Of a stretch of 64,000 nt of DNA, positions 1 through 10,890 are shown piece by piece (the stretch's first letter is position 1; the number at the start of each line of letters is the position of its first letter). The notes under the pieces were generated by a model that worked only from the letters and a program-made list of their open reading frames with translations, searched no databases and had not been told where the DNA came from. The stretch is from NCBI GenBank assembly GCA_030734395.1, contig JAUZTG010000047.1, positions 62,001-126,000 of the forward strand, given 5' to 3'. The translations under genes were made by a program, and so were the position numbers. The DNA is from Sarocladium kiliense. Taxonomy: Eukaryota; Ascomycota; Sordariomycetes; Hypocreales; Sarocladiaceae.

Positions 1-380
1 AATTGCAATCCCACAATAACGAACTGAACGACAACTGAACGACCACCACGTATGGGAATGTGCAACATTAGGCTTATTATTATCATGATACTTGGTCAAT
101 GTCGACTCGACTTTCGTTGACCTTCAAAGCAGCTGGAATGTGATGGTAGTGCTTTTGTGGACAGTGGGTGGTCACGTCGGATAAAGTAGGCACGGCAGAC
201 TCGGCATTCGTACCAGCCACCGACCAGACCAAAGTAGCCATCAACTTCTTTACATTGAGAAGCTTCAACGGGTATGAGAAAATTCAACGGATATCAGGCC
301 GTCAGGCTTCTCGTTTGAGGCATGGGCTTCCCACTCGCGTCGGGCACAGTTAAAGGCACCATCGGGCTTGCCGTGATAAC
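1..380. other. gene-free left edge
   Basis: I see no supportable gene here. The short open frames overlap each other on both strands, lack recognisable domains and have no splice structure. It lies just beyond the 3' end of the GST gene, so it probably holds that gene's terminator and the flank of a gene outside the window. Confidence 0.5.
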
Positions 381-1423
381 CTAGTCCGCATCTCGCCGCA
401 TAGCCTCCTGAATCCATCCTGATCGTTCCCTCCCGATCCTCTCCAATTCTTCATCTGGGAGCTCATTAAGCTGAAGATAAATATGCGGGCTTGGTACATT
501 CCGGCCCTTCTCAAATCCAGGGCGTTCAAGCAGCCTATACATCCATTCTTTCACATGAGGAAACTCATCAATCTGAGACAAGCCGCTATACTCTAAAAGT
601 GCGCGCAGATTAACGTCTTGTCGTCTCTGTTGTTCTCCGAAATCCCTCTACACTGTTGAAGAAGGAGGCTTACTGCAAGCTGTGGCCCATGGCCAGATGG
701 CGATATCAGCGATTGTGAGATGATCACCCACGAGGAAACCAGATGTGTTCCTTGCGAGCGCTTCATTCATAGTACGATACAGCCGACGTGTCTCGTTAAC
801 ATACCGCTTCAAGGCGTACGGGTAGTCGCCAAATGCGGACACTAAAATGTAACGATGTTAGTCTTTGCAGCTCCATCATCTGACCAGAATAAGGGTCCCA
901 AGCACACTCTTGAAATGATTTGCCTGGCCTTGCATTGGCCCGAGCCCGCTGACCTGCCAAAAAAGCTATCGCTTCCCAATCAGAGCTGAACTTGTCCAAT
1001 AATAATGGCCACCGGTCTTCTTACCCAGCTAGTCATCTCCCAATGTTCCTTTGTTCCTCGCGGATACGAAATCTTGTGGTCCTTATCGTATTGGTCGACG
1101 AGGTATTGCAGGATGGCGCCGCTTTCCCAGATATTTAGGTTGTTGCCGCTCCCGTCTTTATCTACAACAGCCGGGATGCGGCCATTGGGATTAATATCCA
1201 AATACCATTGCTCCTTTTGTTCATGCTCAAAGAGGTTCACCGGGCGGATCTGTCGACATCGTGTTAGGCTGCTTCTTTTTCCTTCTAAAGTGTGCGAATA
1301 TCATCATTGCTCCTCAGATCTTACGTTGTATTCCAAGCCTAATTCCTCAAGAGCAATAGAAACTTTGAGTGGGTTTGGCGTACCCTCACAATAAAGAGTA
1401 ATATTGTGCTCCTTAGTGTTCAT
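381..1423 (-). CDS. Ure2p-like glutathione S-transferase
   Basis: Five exons (1423-1325, 1249-1025, 965-908, 841-674, 592-381) give 253 residues, the usual size of fungal Ure2p-like GSTs. The first two exons form the thioredoxin-like GSH-binding domain: 'ITLYCEGTPNPLKVSIALEE' at the start, then 'NPNGRIPAVVDKD' and 'WESGAILQYLVDQYD', which carries the Glu-Ser pair that binds the gamma-glutamyl group. The remaining exons encode the helical C-terminal domain, with 'VSGLGPMQGQANHF' and the folding motif 'GDHLTIADIAIWPW'. The family conjugates glutathione to electrophiles or reduces peroxides and is cytosolic. No prion-like N-terminal tail is present, so it is an enzyme-type member. Splice sites are canonical GT-AG and phases agree throughout. 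The upstream genes suggest a detoxification role, but that is inference. Confidence 0.85.
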
Positions 1424-2282
1424 TTTGGCGGAAACGGGATGATGCGTTGGGGCGATCCAGTTCGATATGCAGATTCGTGATTAAGTTGTGACAGTAAGGC
1501 GCACAAGTATATGGCAATGATTTGGAAGTCGGGTTCTTCTGCCCGGGGTCTTCTTTTGCCCTGAGATTTATGGCCGGAAACTTGCTTTTATTTATATCAT
1601 TCAACGACTTCGATGGCTACGGAAAAGTTTCGCCGGGCACGTTCAACATGTGTGGAGACACCATTATGGTACCGTGTGAAGGGAATGAGCCAGGACTCCC
1701 GAGTCCATTATAGGATCAAGGTGTCCCTAAGACGGCCTAGCCTGTATGCTACCTCATATATCTTGCCTCCTGCTAGATTCGTCATTTTCTGAGGGTCGGC
1801 CTTTGTTCACGCTAGGTCATCACGCAGCACACCCCAGTCCACCTCAACAAGTCGCACCTTGGACAAAATAGGTTAATGGTCTTCCGAAATGAGGAAAGGT
1901 AAAGCTTTGTCCTTAAAAGTGTCTGGTTAAACCGCGATACATCCTAGGCATAAATGGCTTGATTATGAATCGACTGATTGGCGCTGCTTACTCTGCTGCT
2001 TCCGCGGAACCTTGCTGGATTGTCAACCTTGTAAACCACAGGGCGCCGTCACTTTGTGGCATTTCCTTGGCCGTCAGCAGTTCACACCCACTCGAGCCGG
2101 CTTTACTATTTAGATATTCGCAATTGTATATCGGTGGACAATTCCGATTTCGACAGGGTCACTACTCTACAGCGATTGCCACCAGCATAACGGCCCTGGC
2201 GTTGAAGCTCGTGCCTCTATCCAATTTAAGTCAATCATCCTATCACGAAGTCGCGATCGCACGCTCTCAGTAGCTATCCATA
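1424..2282. other. intergenic between divergent GST and TF-domain genes
   Basis: About 860 bases separate the start of the minus-strand GST gene from the plus-strand regulator-like gene. An open frame at 1959-2273 has no domain and no zinc-cluster cysteines, so I treat it as noise. Presumably this holds both promoters. I see no clear TATA box or repeat. Confidence 0.5.
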
Positions 2283-3993
2283 ATGGACCGCTCCTCGGGT
2301 GCAAGACCACTATTGTTCTTACATAGCAACCTTGAAACACCTCCGAATCAAAGGACCTCGCGCAGCGCAGCCATCGACTTCAAGGTACGGCACCACTTAA
2401 TGGTAGACATTGGCATATCCCGGAGAAAGAACGGCGGCGGGGGGTTCCATTCCGTAGAATGGTACGTTGAAGACACCCCAGAAGCTCCGTCATGTGCTGC
2501 TCAAGCCGAGTACCCTATGCCCTCAAAGTGCATACAAGCTCCTGCGGCAAGTGTAATGTTTGCAGAGGCTGTCACTGATTGGCTTGCCCCGAATCTGGCC
2601 ACTATGCCAACTCTAGACTTATTGACCGCCTTTGAGGGGGAATGGGGCGAAGACTCGTTTTCGGCGTATGGATTCACATTGATGATGGTCTTGGGTGAAA
2701 GTGCTTTGCACTCAGGTCAGAACGAAAGACTCTGCTTCAAGAGGGAACTTTTATTAATGCCCTGTACAGATTCTCCCAAGAATGCATTCTGGTTCCCCTT
2801 CGCTTTCAAGATTTTGGCCTTTCTCGACCACTACCAAAGTATTTTTGTTTCGCCGGACGTAATCATCCCTCTATACTCCAGGTCCGCCAAACGGTTAAAA
2901 GCCTTAGCTCTGGAACGCGGCCTAAGAACCATTCGCTGTGTTGAGTCTCAGCTTTTGAGGCTCGGTGCGAGCAATGCACTGTGGGATAGGGTATTGATCG
3001 CAGTACTGGCACTGATTTGTTACAATGTTAGCATACCTCGCCAGCTTCTATGAGTAACCACAGCGGTATAGGAACTGCTGCTAACTATCTAAGAGCAGCT
3101 CACAAGCTTCGAGTTTGACCAAGCCACGTTGCATCTGGAGGGTATTCGATCAATCATCGCCGCAAGAGGAGGACTATCCAGCTTGAAAGGCAATCAAGGC
3201 CTGATGCTTATGATTTCATGGTACCTGACTTGTCACTAATTGTGTACTTGAGTATTGGAGGCTAATGAGTTGCTATAGGGTTGACATCAATGTGGCGTTG
3301 CTTCACGATACCAAACCGCACTTTCCATTATCACCTCTTTATATCAGTGCCGTTACCTCTTCAGGCCTCGCGAATCTACCCGCTCCGCTACAAACTCTCG
3401 TCAACAGCGACAATGAAGAACATACTCAACTCATGGGCGTCTTGTCCTGCATAGGCCACCTGTGCGCCATCGACGCGTCTCTCGATTCGGGGCAGTTTAC
3501 AAGTGGGCATGCTCTCTGGAACGATGCAGAGCAGATAGGCTCATGTCTAAACCCCATCGCTCACCAGTTGTTGGGTCAGATCCCGGATGCTGGCCAATTC
3601 ACGCGTTGGGATGTCATTTCAGAGGCTCTCCGGCTAGGGTCTCTGATGTTCATCATTCGCTTAATACGGACATGGTGCTCCTATCCTGGGACTTCCGAAA
3701 GGCTCGTTCCGCAATTGCTCAACGTCCTAGCTCTAGGACATCGTGCAGAAGATAGACCGCAAAGGGTTTGGGATTGTCCCCAGCTTCGTCGTATCCGCAT
3801 TTGGCTTCTTGTCATGTGTAGTACCAGTGAAGCCAAGACTGACGACCTCACAATCACAATGGATCTGATAGCCAGCGATGTAACTGGGCAGAGACCATTG
3901 CCCTGGGCCAGAATTATGGCGAGAATTCGCCAGATGCCCTGGATCGACCACTTCGAGCCCCCGCGCTCAAGCTCGGGCAAGGACTATCAATAG
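2283..3993 (+). CDS. fungal transcription factor-domain protein (Fungal_trans_2-like), no zinc cluster seen
   Basis: Three exons (2283-3026, 3099-3220, 3279-3993) with good GT-AG introns and branch sites (GCTAAC near 3081, GGCTAATG near 3260). The middle of the protein, around 'LHLEGIRSIIAARGG' followed by 'GLMLMISWVDINVALL', matches the pattern of the fungal-specific DUF3468/Fungal_trans_2 domain found C-terminal to Zn2Cys6 clusters: a heptad-like helix, then an Arg-Gly-Gly turn, then a Trp-Asp-like pair. The N-terminus has no Cys-x2-Cys zinc cluster, and I found none in the 500 bases upstream. It may therefore be a cluster-less co-regulator, a truncated regulator, or have an upstream exon I missed. 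It sits near the dioxygenase/permease region and could regulate it; that is inference. Confidence 0.65.
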
Positions 3994-4394
3994 ACTTTCA
4001 AGATGACTGGCTGTTCAGAGATAGTTTGAGTGTACAAACTTGACCGGGCTCAACTCCCTCGTGATGACGAAGAGGGACCATACTGGCTCCTGGGATAAGA
4101 GCATGTCAGTCCCGGACTGTCGCCAATCACCATTCACCGCAGAAGCGCTAGGACGAGTGCTGCGCCCTACATTTGCAGGGATATCGCATCTTCAACCCCC
4201 AAAAGGCAGGTACTGACTAGAAATCCCTCTCTTCGTCCCCTGCCTCTCACACGTATCGTCTGTCCCTGATGAAGTCCTAGAGTGGGGATCACTGAACGAA
4301 GAAGGAAGGAGAAAAAGACCCGGTCAGCCCTAATTTGAGTGTATAAGAATGCTTCACGACGCATCGCTAAGTTTAACGGGTCAACGCGAGTAAC
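3994..4394. other. intergenic, promoter of carboxylesterase
   Basis: About 400 bases between two plus-strand genes. The only signal I can point to is an AT-rich TATAAG element near its right end. No small gene is supportable. Confidence 0.5.
4342..4347 (+). promoter_or_regulatory. possible TATA box of the carboxylesterase gene
   Basis: TATAAG lies 72 bases before the second in-frame ATG (4419). That spacing suits a short leader starting downstream of 4370 and favours one of the two ATGs (4395 or 4419) as the start. It is a single short match, so support is weak. Confidence 0.35.
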
Positions 4395-6044
4395 ATGCAT
4401 GCAGGCTCTTACATAACTATGAAGCTCTCCTGCATTGTTTCGATCGCCGCGTTTGCTCTCGGCGCCGTTTGCGATTCGCTCTGCTCAGCCAATCTCACTG
4501 TCAAGACATCTACAGGAACATACACGGGAGTCATTGACCATGAGTTCCCCAACACGCGTCAGTGGCGAGCTATACCGTTCGCGCAGCCTCCAGTAGGCTC
4601 ACGACGGTGGCTCCCGCCGCAGGAACTCCCGTCTAGTAACGAGCATCGCCATGTGTCGCGTTTCCCGGCTTCCTGTGCTCAATTCGTCACTGCAGACCCA
4701 CGAATGTACTTCTGGGCTTCAGATTACACTCGGGGCAATTTGATCTACAATGGAGCGCAGAACGACTCTTCTGGACTGGTTGCTGAGGCATCTTCCGAAG
4801 ATTGCTTGTATCTGGCTGTCTGGGCACCTGCCGCCGACGTACCTGCACCGGAGGGCGGGTTTCCCGTGCTGTTTTTTATGACTGGAGGAGGATTCATACT
4901 TGGTGGGATTGACATTCCCTGGCAGATGCCGACTGGTTGGGTTGAGCGCTCGCAATCGCACATTGTCGTGACGATCAACTACCGCCTCGGCATCTTTGGC
5001 TTTCCAAATGCGCATGGGCTCGCTCGTGAAGGCTTCAGCCAGAATCTGGGGATCCTTGACCAGCGCATGGCCCTTGAATGGGTGCGCGACAACATAGAGG
5101 CCTTCGGTGGCAATCCGGATCGGATCACGCAATGGGGTCGATCTGCTGGTAGCTTGTCGGCGGACGTCCATGCTTTTGCGTATCACAACGACCCCATTGC
5201 GCAGGGCTACTGGCTGCAGTCAGGATCTACACCAGGGGCCGGCTTCATCTATGACACGACATATTCGAACTTTACGTTTGTCGCTAAGCACCTTGGCTGT
5301 GGCGCGCCGTGCGACAACAAGGACAAGATCCAGTCTGCCCAATTTGAGCTTGACTGCATGCGACAGATACCTTTTGCGCAGATTGTGAACTTCATTGGAC
5401 AATACGGTGACCGTTACGAAACTCCGCCAATCGCATTTTCGGTGACCCGGGATGATCGCCTTGTCTTCAGTGACTACCCATCCCGGGCTACTGCAGGCCT
5501 CATTGCCCATCGTCCCACAATCATATCCACTACGTCGAATGAAGCCGGCTCCCTATGGCCATGGCCTTTCGAAAATGTCACCGAAGGTCCCTGGCAAGAG
5601 CCCATTGATGAGTTTAACATCTTCGTGTCTTGCAAGGCCTTCACCTCAACACGCACGCGCAACGCCCTCGGCATACCCGTCTTCCGCTTCCAATACGCTG
5701 GCGTGTTCCCGAACCTGAATGTCTACGACTGGCTTGGAGCGTATCACGCAAGCGATATCCCGCCCTCATTCGGCACTTTCCATCTCATGGATCACATCGC
5801 CCCCTCCACACAGCTGCAAGCAGACACCAGCCAGGCTATGCAGGATTATGTCCTGGCTTTCGTCAAGGACCCTTATGAGGGACCACAGACAGAGTTCGGG
5901 TGGGAACCGATGGACACAAGCGAACCCAACGGTGGTGTGCTTCTGAGATTGGGTGCTGGTGGCAAAGCAACGCAGCTCATCGACGGCATTGAGATCGATG
6001 GGGTTTGTGAAGGCAAGGGAGATTATGACTCTTTTCCGGAGTAG
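4395..6044 (+). CDS. secreted type-B carboxylesterase/lipase
   Basis: A single exon of 549 residues, typical for fungal type-B carboxylesterases. A hydrophobic signal peptide follows the second Met (residue 9): 'MKLSCIVSIAAFALGAVC'. This makes 4419 the more likely start and secretion likely. Landmarks are 'RQWRAIPFAQPPVG' near residue 55, the oxyanion-hole 'TGGGFILGG' near 163-171, the nucleophile elbow 'GRSAG' with Ser250, a candidate acid in 'TSNEAGSLW', and the catalytic His in 'GAYHASDIPPSFG'. The residue before the nucleophile is Arg, where most members have Glu or Gln. The family hydrolyses carboxylic esters, including lipid, feruloyl-like or xenobiotic esters; substrate cannot be told from sequence. 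Confidence 0.88.
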   Translation: MHAGSYITMKLSCIVSIAAFALGAVCDSLCSANLTVKTSTGTYTGVIDHEFPNTRQWRAIPFAQPPVGSRRWLPPQELPSSNEHRHVSRFPASCAQFVTADPRMYFWASDYTRGNLIYNGAQNDSSGLVAEASSEDCLYLAVWAPAADVPAPEGGFPVLFFMTGGGFILGGIDIPWQMPTGWVERSQSHIVVTINYRLGIFGFPNAHGLAREGFSQNLGILDQRMALEWVRDNIEAFGGNPDRITQWGRSAGSLSADVHAFAYHNDPIAQGYWLQSGSTPGAGFIYDTTYSNFTFVAKHLGCGAPCDNKDKIQSAQFELDCMRQIPFAQIVNFIGQYGDRYETPPIAFSVTRDDRLVFSDYPSRATAGLIAHRPTIISTTSNEAGSLWPWPFENVTEGPWQEPIDEFNIFVSCKAFTSTRTRNALGIPVFRFQYAGVFPNLNVYDWLGAYHASDIPPSFGTFHLMDHIAPSTQLQADTSQAMQDYVLAFVKDPYEGPQTEFGWEPMDTSEPNGGVLLRLGAGGKATQLIDGIEIDGVCEGKGDYDSFPE

Positions 6045-6268
6045 ATTGCCATACTATCAGCCCGTTACTGCTTATTGATTGATGTTAGATCCAGATACTA
6101 GACACAGATGAAGCTGAGTTGAACTCATCCGCTGCAATACTCGGGCTTCGGCACCTCTTCTGCGGAGGCGAGCGATGCCATCCGTATACATTGAGCGACG
6201 CGGACTGCCTTGGTATCAATTTATTATGTACCTCCCTTTTTTTAATTTATTTCTTTTTTACATGAACT

Positions 6269-7286
6269 TTAAAAGTTATCCTGGTTCGCATTCGACATAA
6301 GCATCGTATTGTCCGGCTTGTACTTCTTTGACAGCAGGTGAACATTGTACTCCACATCCAGCACCGCGCCATTGGGCTCATCCTTGACGGGTTTAAAGTC
6401 TAGCAGCAGGTCATCCTTGACTGCGCAGACGGTATCGGTCTCAAGGTACGGGTCATCGTTGGGGTAGAGCTGCGCCGTAACACCGACATAGTCTGGGTGG
6501 GTAACCATCATGTGAATATGCGCAGGACGGTATGGATGACGACCCATGACCTTGAGGAGCTCAGCCGAGGGTCCGGTGGTGTCGATGGCATACTCAGTAG
6601 GCTTGAGACAGTAGAACCAAAACTTGCCGTTTTCGTCGGTACGGAACTTGCCGCGCAGGTTGTGACGTGTCTGGTTCTCGGGATCGAAGACATCATACTT
6701 GCCGTTGGTGCTGGCTTGCCACATATCAAAGACGGCGCCTGGAATCCCCTTTCCGGTATCGACGTCCGTGATAACGCCATGGAAGTAGGTGAGTTCGCCG
6801 TCCTTGGGCATGTCCTGAACAACGCTGGCGCCAAGGTCGCGGAAGGGAGTCTCGGGCGACCAGAAAGGTCCTAAGATAGCGGATGAGGTGCCCTTGCGAC
6901 CATCATCGGTCTCAATTGTGTGGTTAATCTCGTCGACCAGCCTACGAGGTGAAAGCCCAGAGTTAGTGGGTGTGGTCAGGAGGAACATTGGTTGTTGGCT
7001 GGACTTACGACTCAATGCCGAGGATGTCACAAACTCTCCATGTCTCATTGCGGTTCTTCTTATAGGCCTGTCCGAGGGAGTTGATGTAGTTGACACCGAA
7101 GAGCCATTCGTCTTGCGTCAGCTCAACCTCGCGACAGAAGTCGTGCATGTGCTTGATGAGGGAGGTGAGGATCTCTCGTTGGCGCGGCGGCGTCTCGGGG
7201 CTCATGAGGTCGATGACATGCTGTGTGAAATTGGGGTCAAACTGCTTCTTGGGCTTTGCGCCACCGCCGTTGGTCTGGCTAGCCAT
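6269..7286 (-). CDS. intradiol ring-cleavage dioxygenase (catechol/hydroxyquinol 1,2-dioxygenase type)
   Basis: Two exons (7286-7009, 6941-6269; 67-nt intron) encode 316 residues, the usual length of the fungal family. The N-terminal third is the helical dimerisation domain and the rest the beta-sandwich catalytic domain. All four non-haem Fe(III) ligands can be placed: Tyr175 in 'NGKYDVFDPE', Tyr210 in 'KPTEYAID', and His234 and His236 in 'GRHPYRPAHIHM'. Their spacing (35, 24, 2) matches catechol 1,2-dioxygenases. The reaction opens catechol or hydroxyquinol between the hydroxyls to a muconate or maleylacetate, feeding the 3-oxoadipate route. The enzyme is cytosolic. It is intact, in contrast to the transporter and dehydrogenase beside it. 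Sequence alone does not decide between catechol and hydroxyquinol. Confidence 0.92.
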
Positions 7287-8017
7287 TTTGCTGATTTTGA
7301 GGAGCTGAGAAACGTGTGCACGGACGTTGCAGTTGGTATGTTTGCTGAAGGGTCCAGTTGAAGCTGAGGCGTGAAGATTGAACTTGACAGTGAAGGCAAA
7401 TCCAAGAGGGGAGTGGGAGGAAGGAGGAAGAAGTTAGTGCTAAGAACAAACAGGAGAAAGCGACAGGCTCATGACGGCGAGCTGCTGAATTTATGACAAT
7501 TGCGACTACCTACCTACTAGCACAAAGCGAACTCGCCCGAGACCGCGACCGGGCTGGATCCGCAGTAGGTGCGCCGAGAGCGTGGGCACGAATCATGAGG
7601 CAGAGAGATAAACACGGCAAGCCAAGCGGCAACGAGCGCGGGAATGGAAACGGCAAAAACCACAGTGCAGGTGCGCCATCGATCGCGTCGCCTGGAACCC
7701 GTGAGGGCTGGCCGATGACGGGGTACAAGAGGGGGAGGGGCAGCATTCTCGGGCTACCGCTACAGAGCGCTGCGGGAGGTGGGGGAGTAAAGTGGCGCGA
7801 GCCTCAGCTGACGGAACGGGATGGCCTCCGGCTAAGGGAATATCCCCTCTCTCCTTCAAGCGTTTTCCCTGGGCGGACGAACAAAACTTGTTGCTCTTGC
7901 TTTGGTACATTAGGGCTCCCACTAGTGGGACTTGTACTTCCGGCTAGGCATGGCTCAGGCATCTCTGAAGCATGGCCCCAGGTCAAGGGTCTTCAAGCCT
8001 GGGGCTGCCCTGCACCT

Positions 8018-8037
8018 CAGTCCAGTCCAGTCCAGTC
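8018..8037. repeat. CAGTC x4 microsatellite
   Basis: Four perfect head-to-tail copies of the 5-base unit CAGTC lie in the intergenic region. Simple-sequence repeats of this size are common and often variable between strains. Confidence 0.8.
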
Positions 8038-8431
8038 CGGACTTGCCGATTTCCGATTCTTGGTGCCGAGAAACATCGACGACATCAGGATGCATCCGAG
8101 GCAGCTAGTGAGTTGACCACGCCATCACATCGTCTCACGCACAGAGAGTAGAGGCGAGTGAGTGCCCAATATGTCTGGAGAACCAAACGACCGAAAATGT
8201 TCTTGCCTCCCGTCAAACGCGCTCATCTTGGCATGGGTGGTCGCTTCCACTCAGCATTGCTCCTACGACACGACCTCATGTGAGAGAAGCCAGGCATGCT
8301 CGGCATGCTAAGCTGGAGCAGCAATTGGTACGTCACTTTTACACCTACCAAGTAGGTCATCCTTGTTACAATCCAGAGAAACGACTTTTGGGCAAAGTGA
8401 TTGATTCAACAGATCCAGGTGCTAAGCGAGC

Positions 8432-8533
8432 GAGAACTGCTCTCTCTAGAGAACTGCTCTCTCTAGAGAACTGCTCTCTTGAGAGAACTGCTCTCTCTAG
8501 AGAACTGCTCTCTTGAGAGAACTGCTCTCTCGA
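8432..8533. repeat. 17-bp tandem repeat, six units
   Basis: Six head-to-tail units of 17 bases, consensus GAGAACTGCTCTCTCTA, differing only in the last four bases (TCTA, TTGA or TCGA). Each unit joins GAGA to TCTC, so units are partly self-complementary and overlapping XbaI-like CTCTAGAG palindromes form at the junctions. The array lies about 100 bases beyond the stop of the minus-strand MFS gene and interrupts no coding region. Confidence 0.95.
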
Positions 8534-8628
8534 GCTTCCGGGAACATGCGGAGGATGATAGTAGTCCCTGAAGCATGACAGCTCGTCGCCCGTCCTAACA
8601 TACACTGCGTATAGTACCATCTGGCTTT

Positions 8629-10291
8629 TCACACCCGGCTGGGCAGCCCACGTTCTGGCTCCCTGGTCTCGTCGATCTCGCGTACGCCGCCAACTTCCTC
8701 CTCCTTGTTGCTGAGTCTCCGATGGTCAGATACCAGATCCTCGTGCCCGAATGCAACGGCCATATGCTCCAGTGGTAGGCTCTTGGTTTCTGGCACGAAG
8801 AACCACACGTAAATACCACCTACAAAACAGGATCCAAAGGAGAAGAATGTCCCATGTCCAATGTCAGTGATCAGATACGGTGTTGCCTTGCTCACAACCA
8901 CGTTCATGATCCACTGCGTCGCCGCGCCTAGAGTTGCGCTGATGGCCCGAACACTAATTGGCACCGTCTCGCTGGCCAGAATGAAGGGTACGCCTGCAAA
9001 GGATGAGACGAAGCCGATGACGTAGAGATGGATAGATGAAAGCACACGCTGCAATGCCTCCTCCGCTGATCTGTGCATCGGCTTCACTTGGTTTCCAATC
9101 TTGATATATGAGCCCACGAAGAAGTTTGAGAATGACATGATGCTTGCGCCAGCGAGGAGCAGGGTCCTGCGTCCGATGCGATCAACGAGGTAGCCGCAAG
9201 CAATTAGCGCTGCAATTGCCTTAACCACTCCGTAGATGCCAGTCGCAAATAAACCCGCGCTTTTGCCTTGGACACCTAGAGATCGAAAAATGCGAGGCGA
9301 GGAGTAGCTGATGCCGTTGATACCGGAGAGCTGACCAAAGAATTGTGTGACAACGCCAATAGAAATTCGATACAGGATGTTGCGCTTGGTGCATTCTTTG
9401 ATCTGCCTTTTGAAGGTCTGCAACTGTGAATCTTCGTTATTGGCACCCATGAGCGTCCGCTCAATGTTCAACTCGTCCCGGATATCGGTCACCTCTTGCT
9501 GGATGTACTCGTGAGTGCGATCAAGATTCCGGAGCTTGGATAGAACCTGCGTCGCGGCATCCACCGACCCAGTCTTAATCAGAAAACGAGGCGTCTCTGG
9601 CAAGAACACGATGGCTGCCAAAAAGACCAACATCAGGGGCAACTGCATGCCAACGGGTATCCGCCACTGGACACCACTCGACCCGGAGATGTGAAGGTTG
9701 ACGCCATAATTGATCCAAAATCCCATCAAGCCTCCAAGCTGATAACAGATTTCGAAGATGCCGATGCAACGACCTCGAAACTGCGGAGGGGCAATCTGGG
9801 GAACATACAGAGGCGCGATGACGGTTATAGGGCCAACGCCGAGTCCAGTGAGAAAACAGCCAACATAGAAGGTAGCAACGTGGCCAGTGAGCTGTAATGC
9901 GGCACCAATGACGAACATCATCGATGCTATGATCATGCTCCAGCGGCGTCCCCAGGCAAAGCGAGGAAACCTGCAACAGCGCAGCCAGCCTGAAACGTAA
10001 CGATGATGTTGCTGGATTAGGTGTTTACAGCCTGTGTTGTCAGCCCATCGAGGCCGAATTGATCGATGAAGGACTTGAGAGCCAGGGTTCCCCAGAGAAA
10101 AGCGTTGTCATATCTGAAAGATCGGGTTAGCCCGTTGACCTTTCGATTCTCGTCTCTGGGATGCTTAGTTGAGGGCGATGGTTTGGCACTCACCGGAATA
10201 ACACACCGCCAAATCCCGCGCTGAGGGATGCCAACCAGATCTTCCAATTAAAAATTTCCTTGGGAGAAGACTTCATCTCGGTAGTCATCAT
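8629..10291 (-). pseudogene. MFS sugar/quinate-permease-like transporter, N-terminal part disrupted
   Basis: The long frame (9936-8629) is a clear sugar-porter-family transporter. It has 'LTGLGVGPITVIAPLYVPQI', the loop motif 'PETPRFLIKTG', 'SGINGISYSSP', 'DRIGRRTLL' and the C-terminal 'PETKSLPLEHM'. Upstream coding sequence is also recognisable: exon 10291-10194, an 80-nt intron, then an exon starting 'RYDNAFLWGTLALKSF', which resembles the quinate permease QutD/Qa-y start. Between them the frame is broken twice: an in-frame TAA just before 'SSNIIVTFQAGCAVAGF', and a one-base loss between that segment and 'FAWGRRWSMIIASM'. No GT-AG intron of reasonable length repairs both. It is therefore probably a pseudogene, or contains sequencing errors. 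An intact relative would import quinate or a sugar at the plasma membrane. Confidence 0.75.
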
Positions 10292-10890
10292 GATAACCTG
10301 ACTGTGATTGTACTGTGCGGTATGATACTCTGAGAAGCCGCGTCACCAAAGATTCTGAAGTTAGTTGACGGCGCAACAAACGAACGCATGCATCCACGAT
10401 GAGCTCATATTGATGGTTTTATAAGAGTGCATCATCGTGGTTGTCTGTTCCTCTAGACGGGCTACGAGCCTTTACTGACACTACTTGTCAAGCAAATGCA
10501 TCTCAATGCAGAGAAAGTTGGGTCGTTGTTGATGGGCTGCACTTCTTGCCTGAACAGTCGGCGGCCCAGTTTGAATTTTTTACTGGAAGAAAGGCACCTC
10601 GATTGAAGATGTCAATCGAAATTCTCAAGCGCCATCTTCAGAATACAGCCGACGTCGCAACGCAAAGGTTGGTAGACAATCGGTTCAGAAAGATTCACAG
10701 CAAGCTTGCACTGGATGTGACCACGGTCAGATTTGGGTAATCCTAAAAGATCAAACAAGAATCCCGGGCACAGAAGACATTCAGGCATTTGTTAAAGCAA
10801 TATGGGCCGGTGGAAATCCGTACTGAATAAAGTTCTACAATCTAACGATCGAAGTGGTCGATGCGTCTATGTAGCACAGGTTAGATACCA
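10292..10890. other. intergenic between MFS pseudogene and oxidoreductase
   Basis: About 600 bases. A 99-codon plus-strand frame (10441-10740) has no recognisable domain and I do not call it. The region should contain the former MFS promoter and the 3' end of the oxidoreductase transcript. Confidence 0.5.

Larger units (their letters stand above)
7287..8628. other. intergenic with short tandem repeats, dioxygenase promoter
   Basis: About 1.3 kb. The left half is the upstream region of the minus-strand dioxygenase and is purine-rich next to the start. It contains a four-copy CAGTC run (8018-8037) and a six-copy 17-bp repeat (8432-8533), listed separately. The 207-codon open frame at 7493-8116 has no domain and looks like GC-rich noise. 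Confidence 0.55.

Noticed and set aside
7493..8116. 207-codon plus-strand open frame
   Set aside because: Biased composition, no domain, overlaps equally long antisense frames, and lies in the dioxygenase promoter.
8432..8533. CRISPR-like array
   Set aside because: Units are directly adjacent with no spacers, and the genome is fungal; it is a minisatellite.
10441..10740. 99-codon plus-strand open frame between MFS and oxidoreductase
   Set aside because: No recognisable family, no signal peptide or splice structure.
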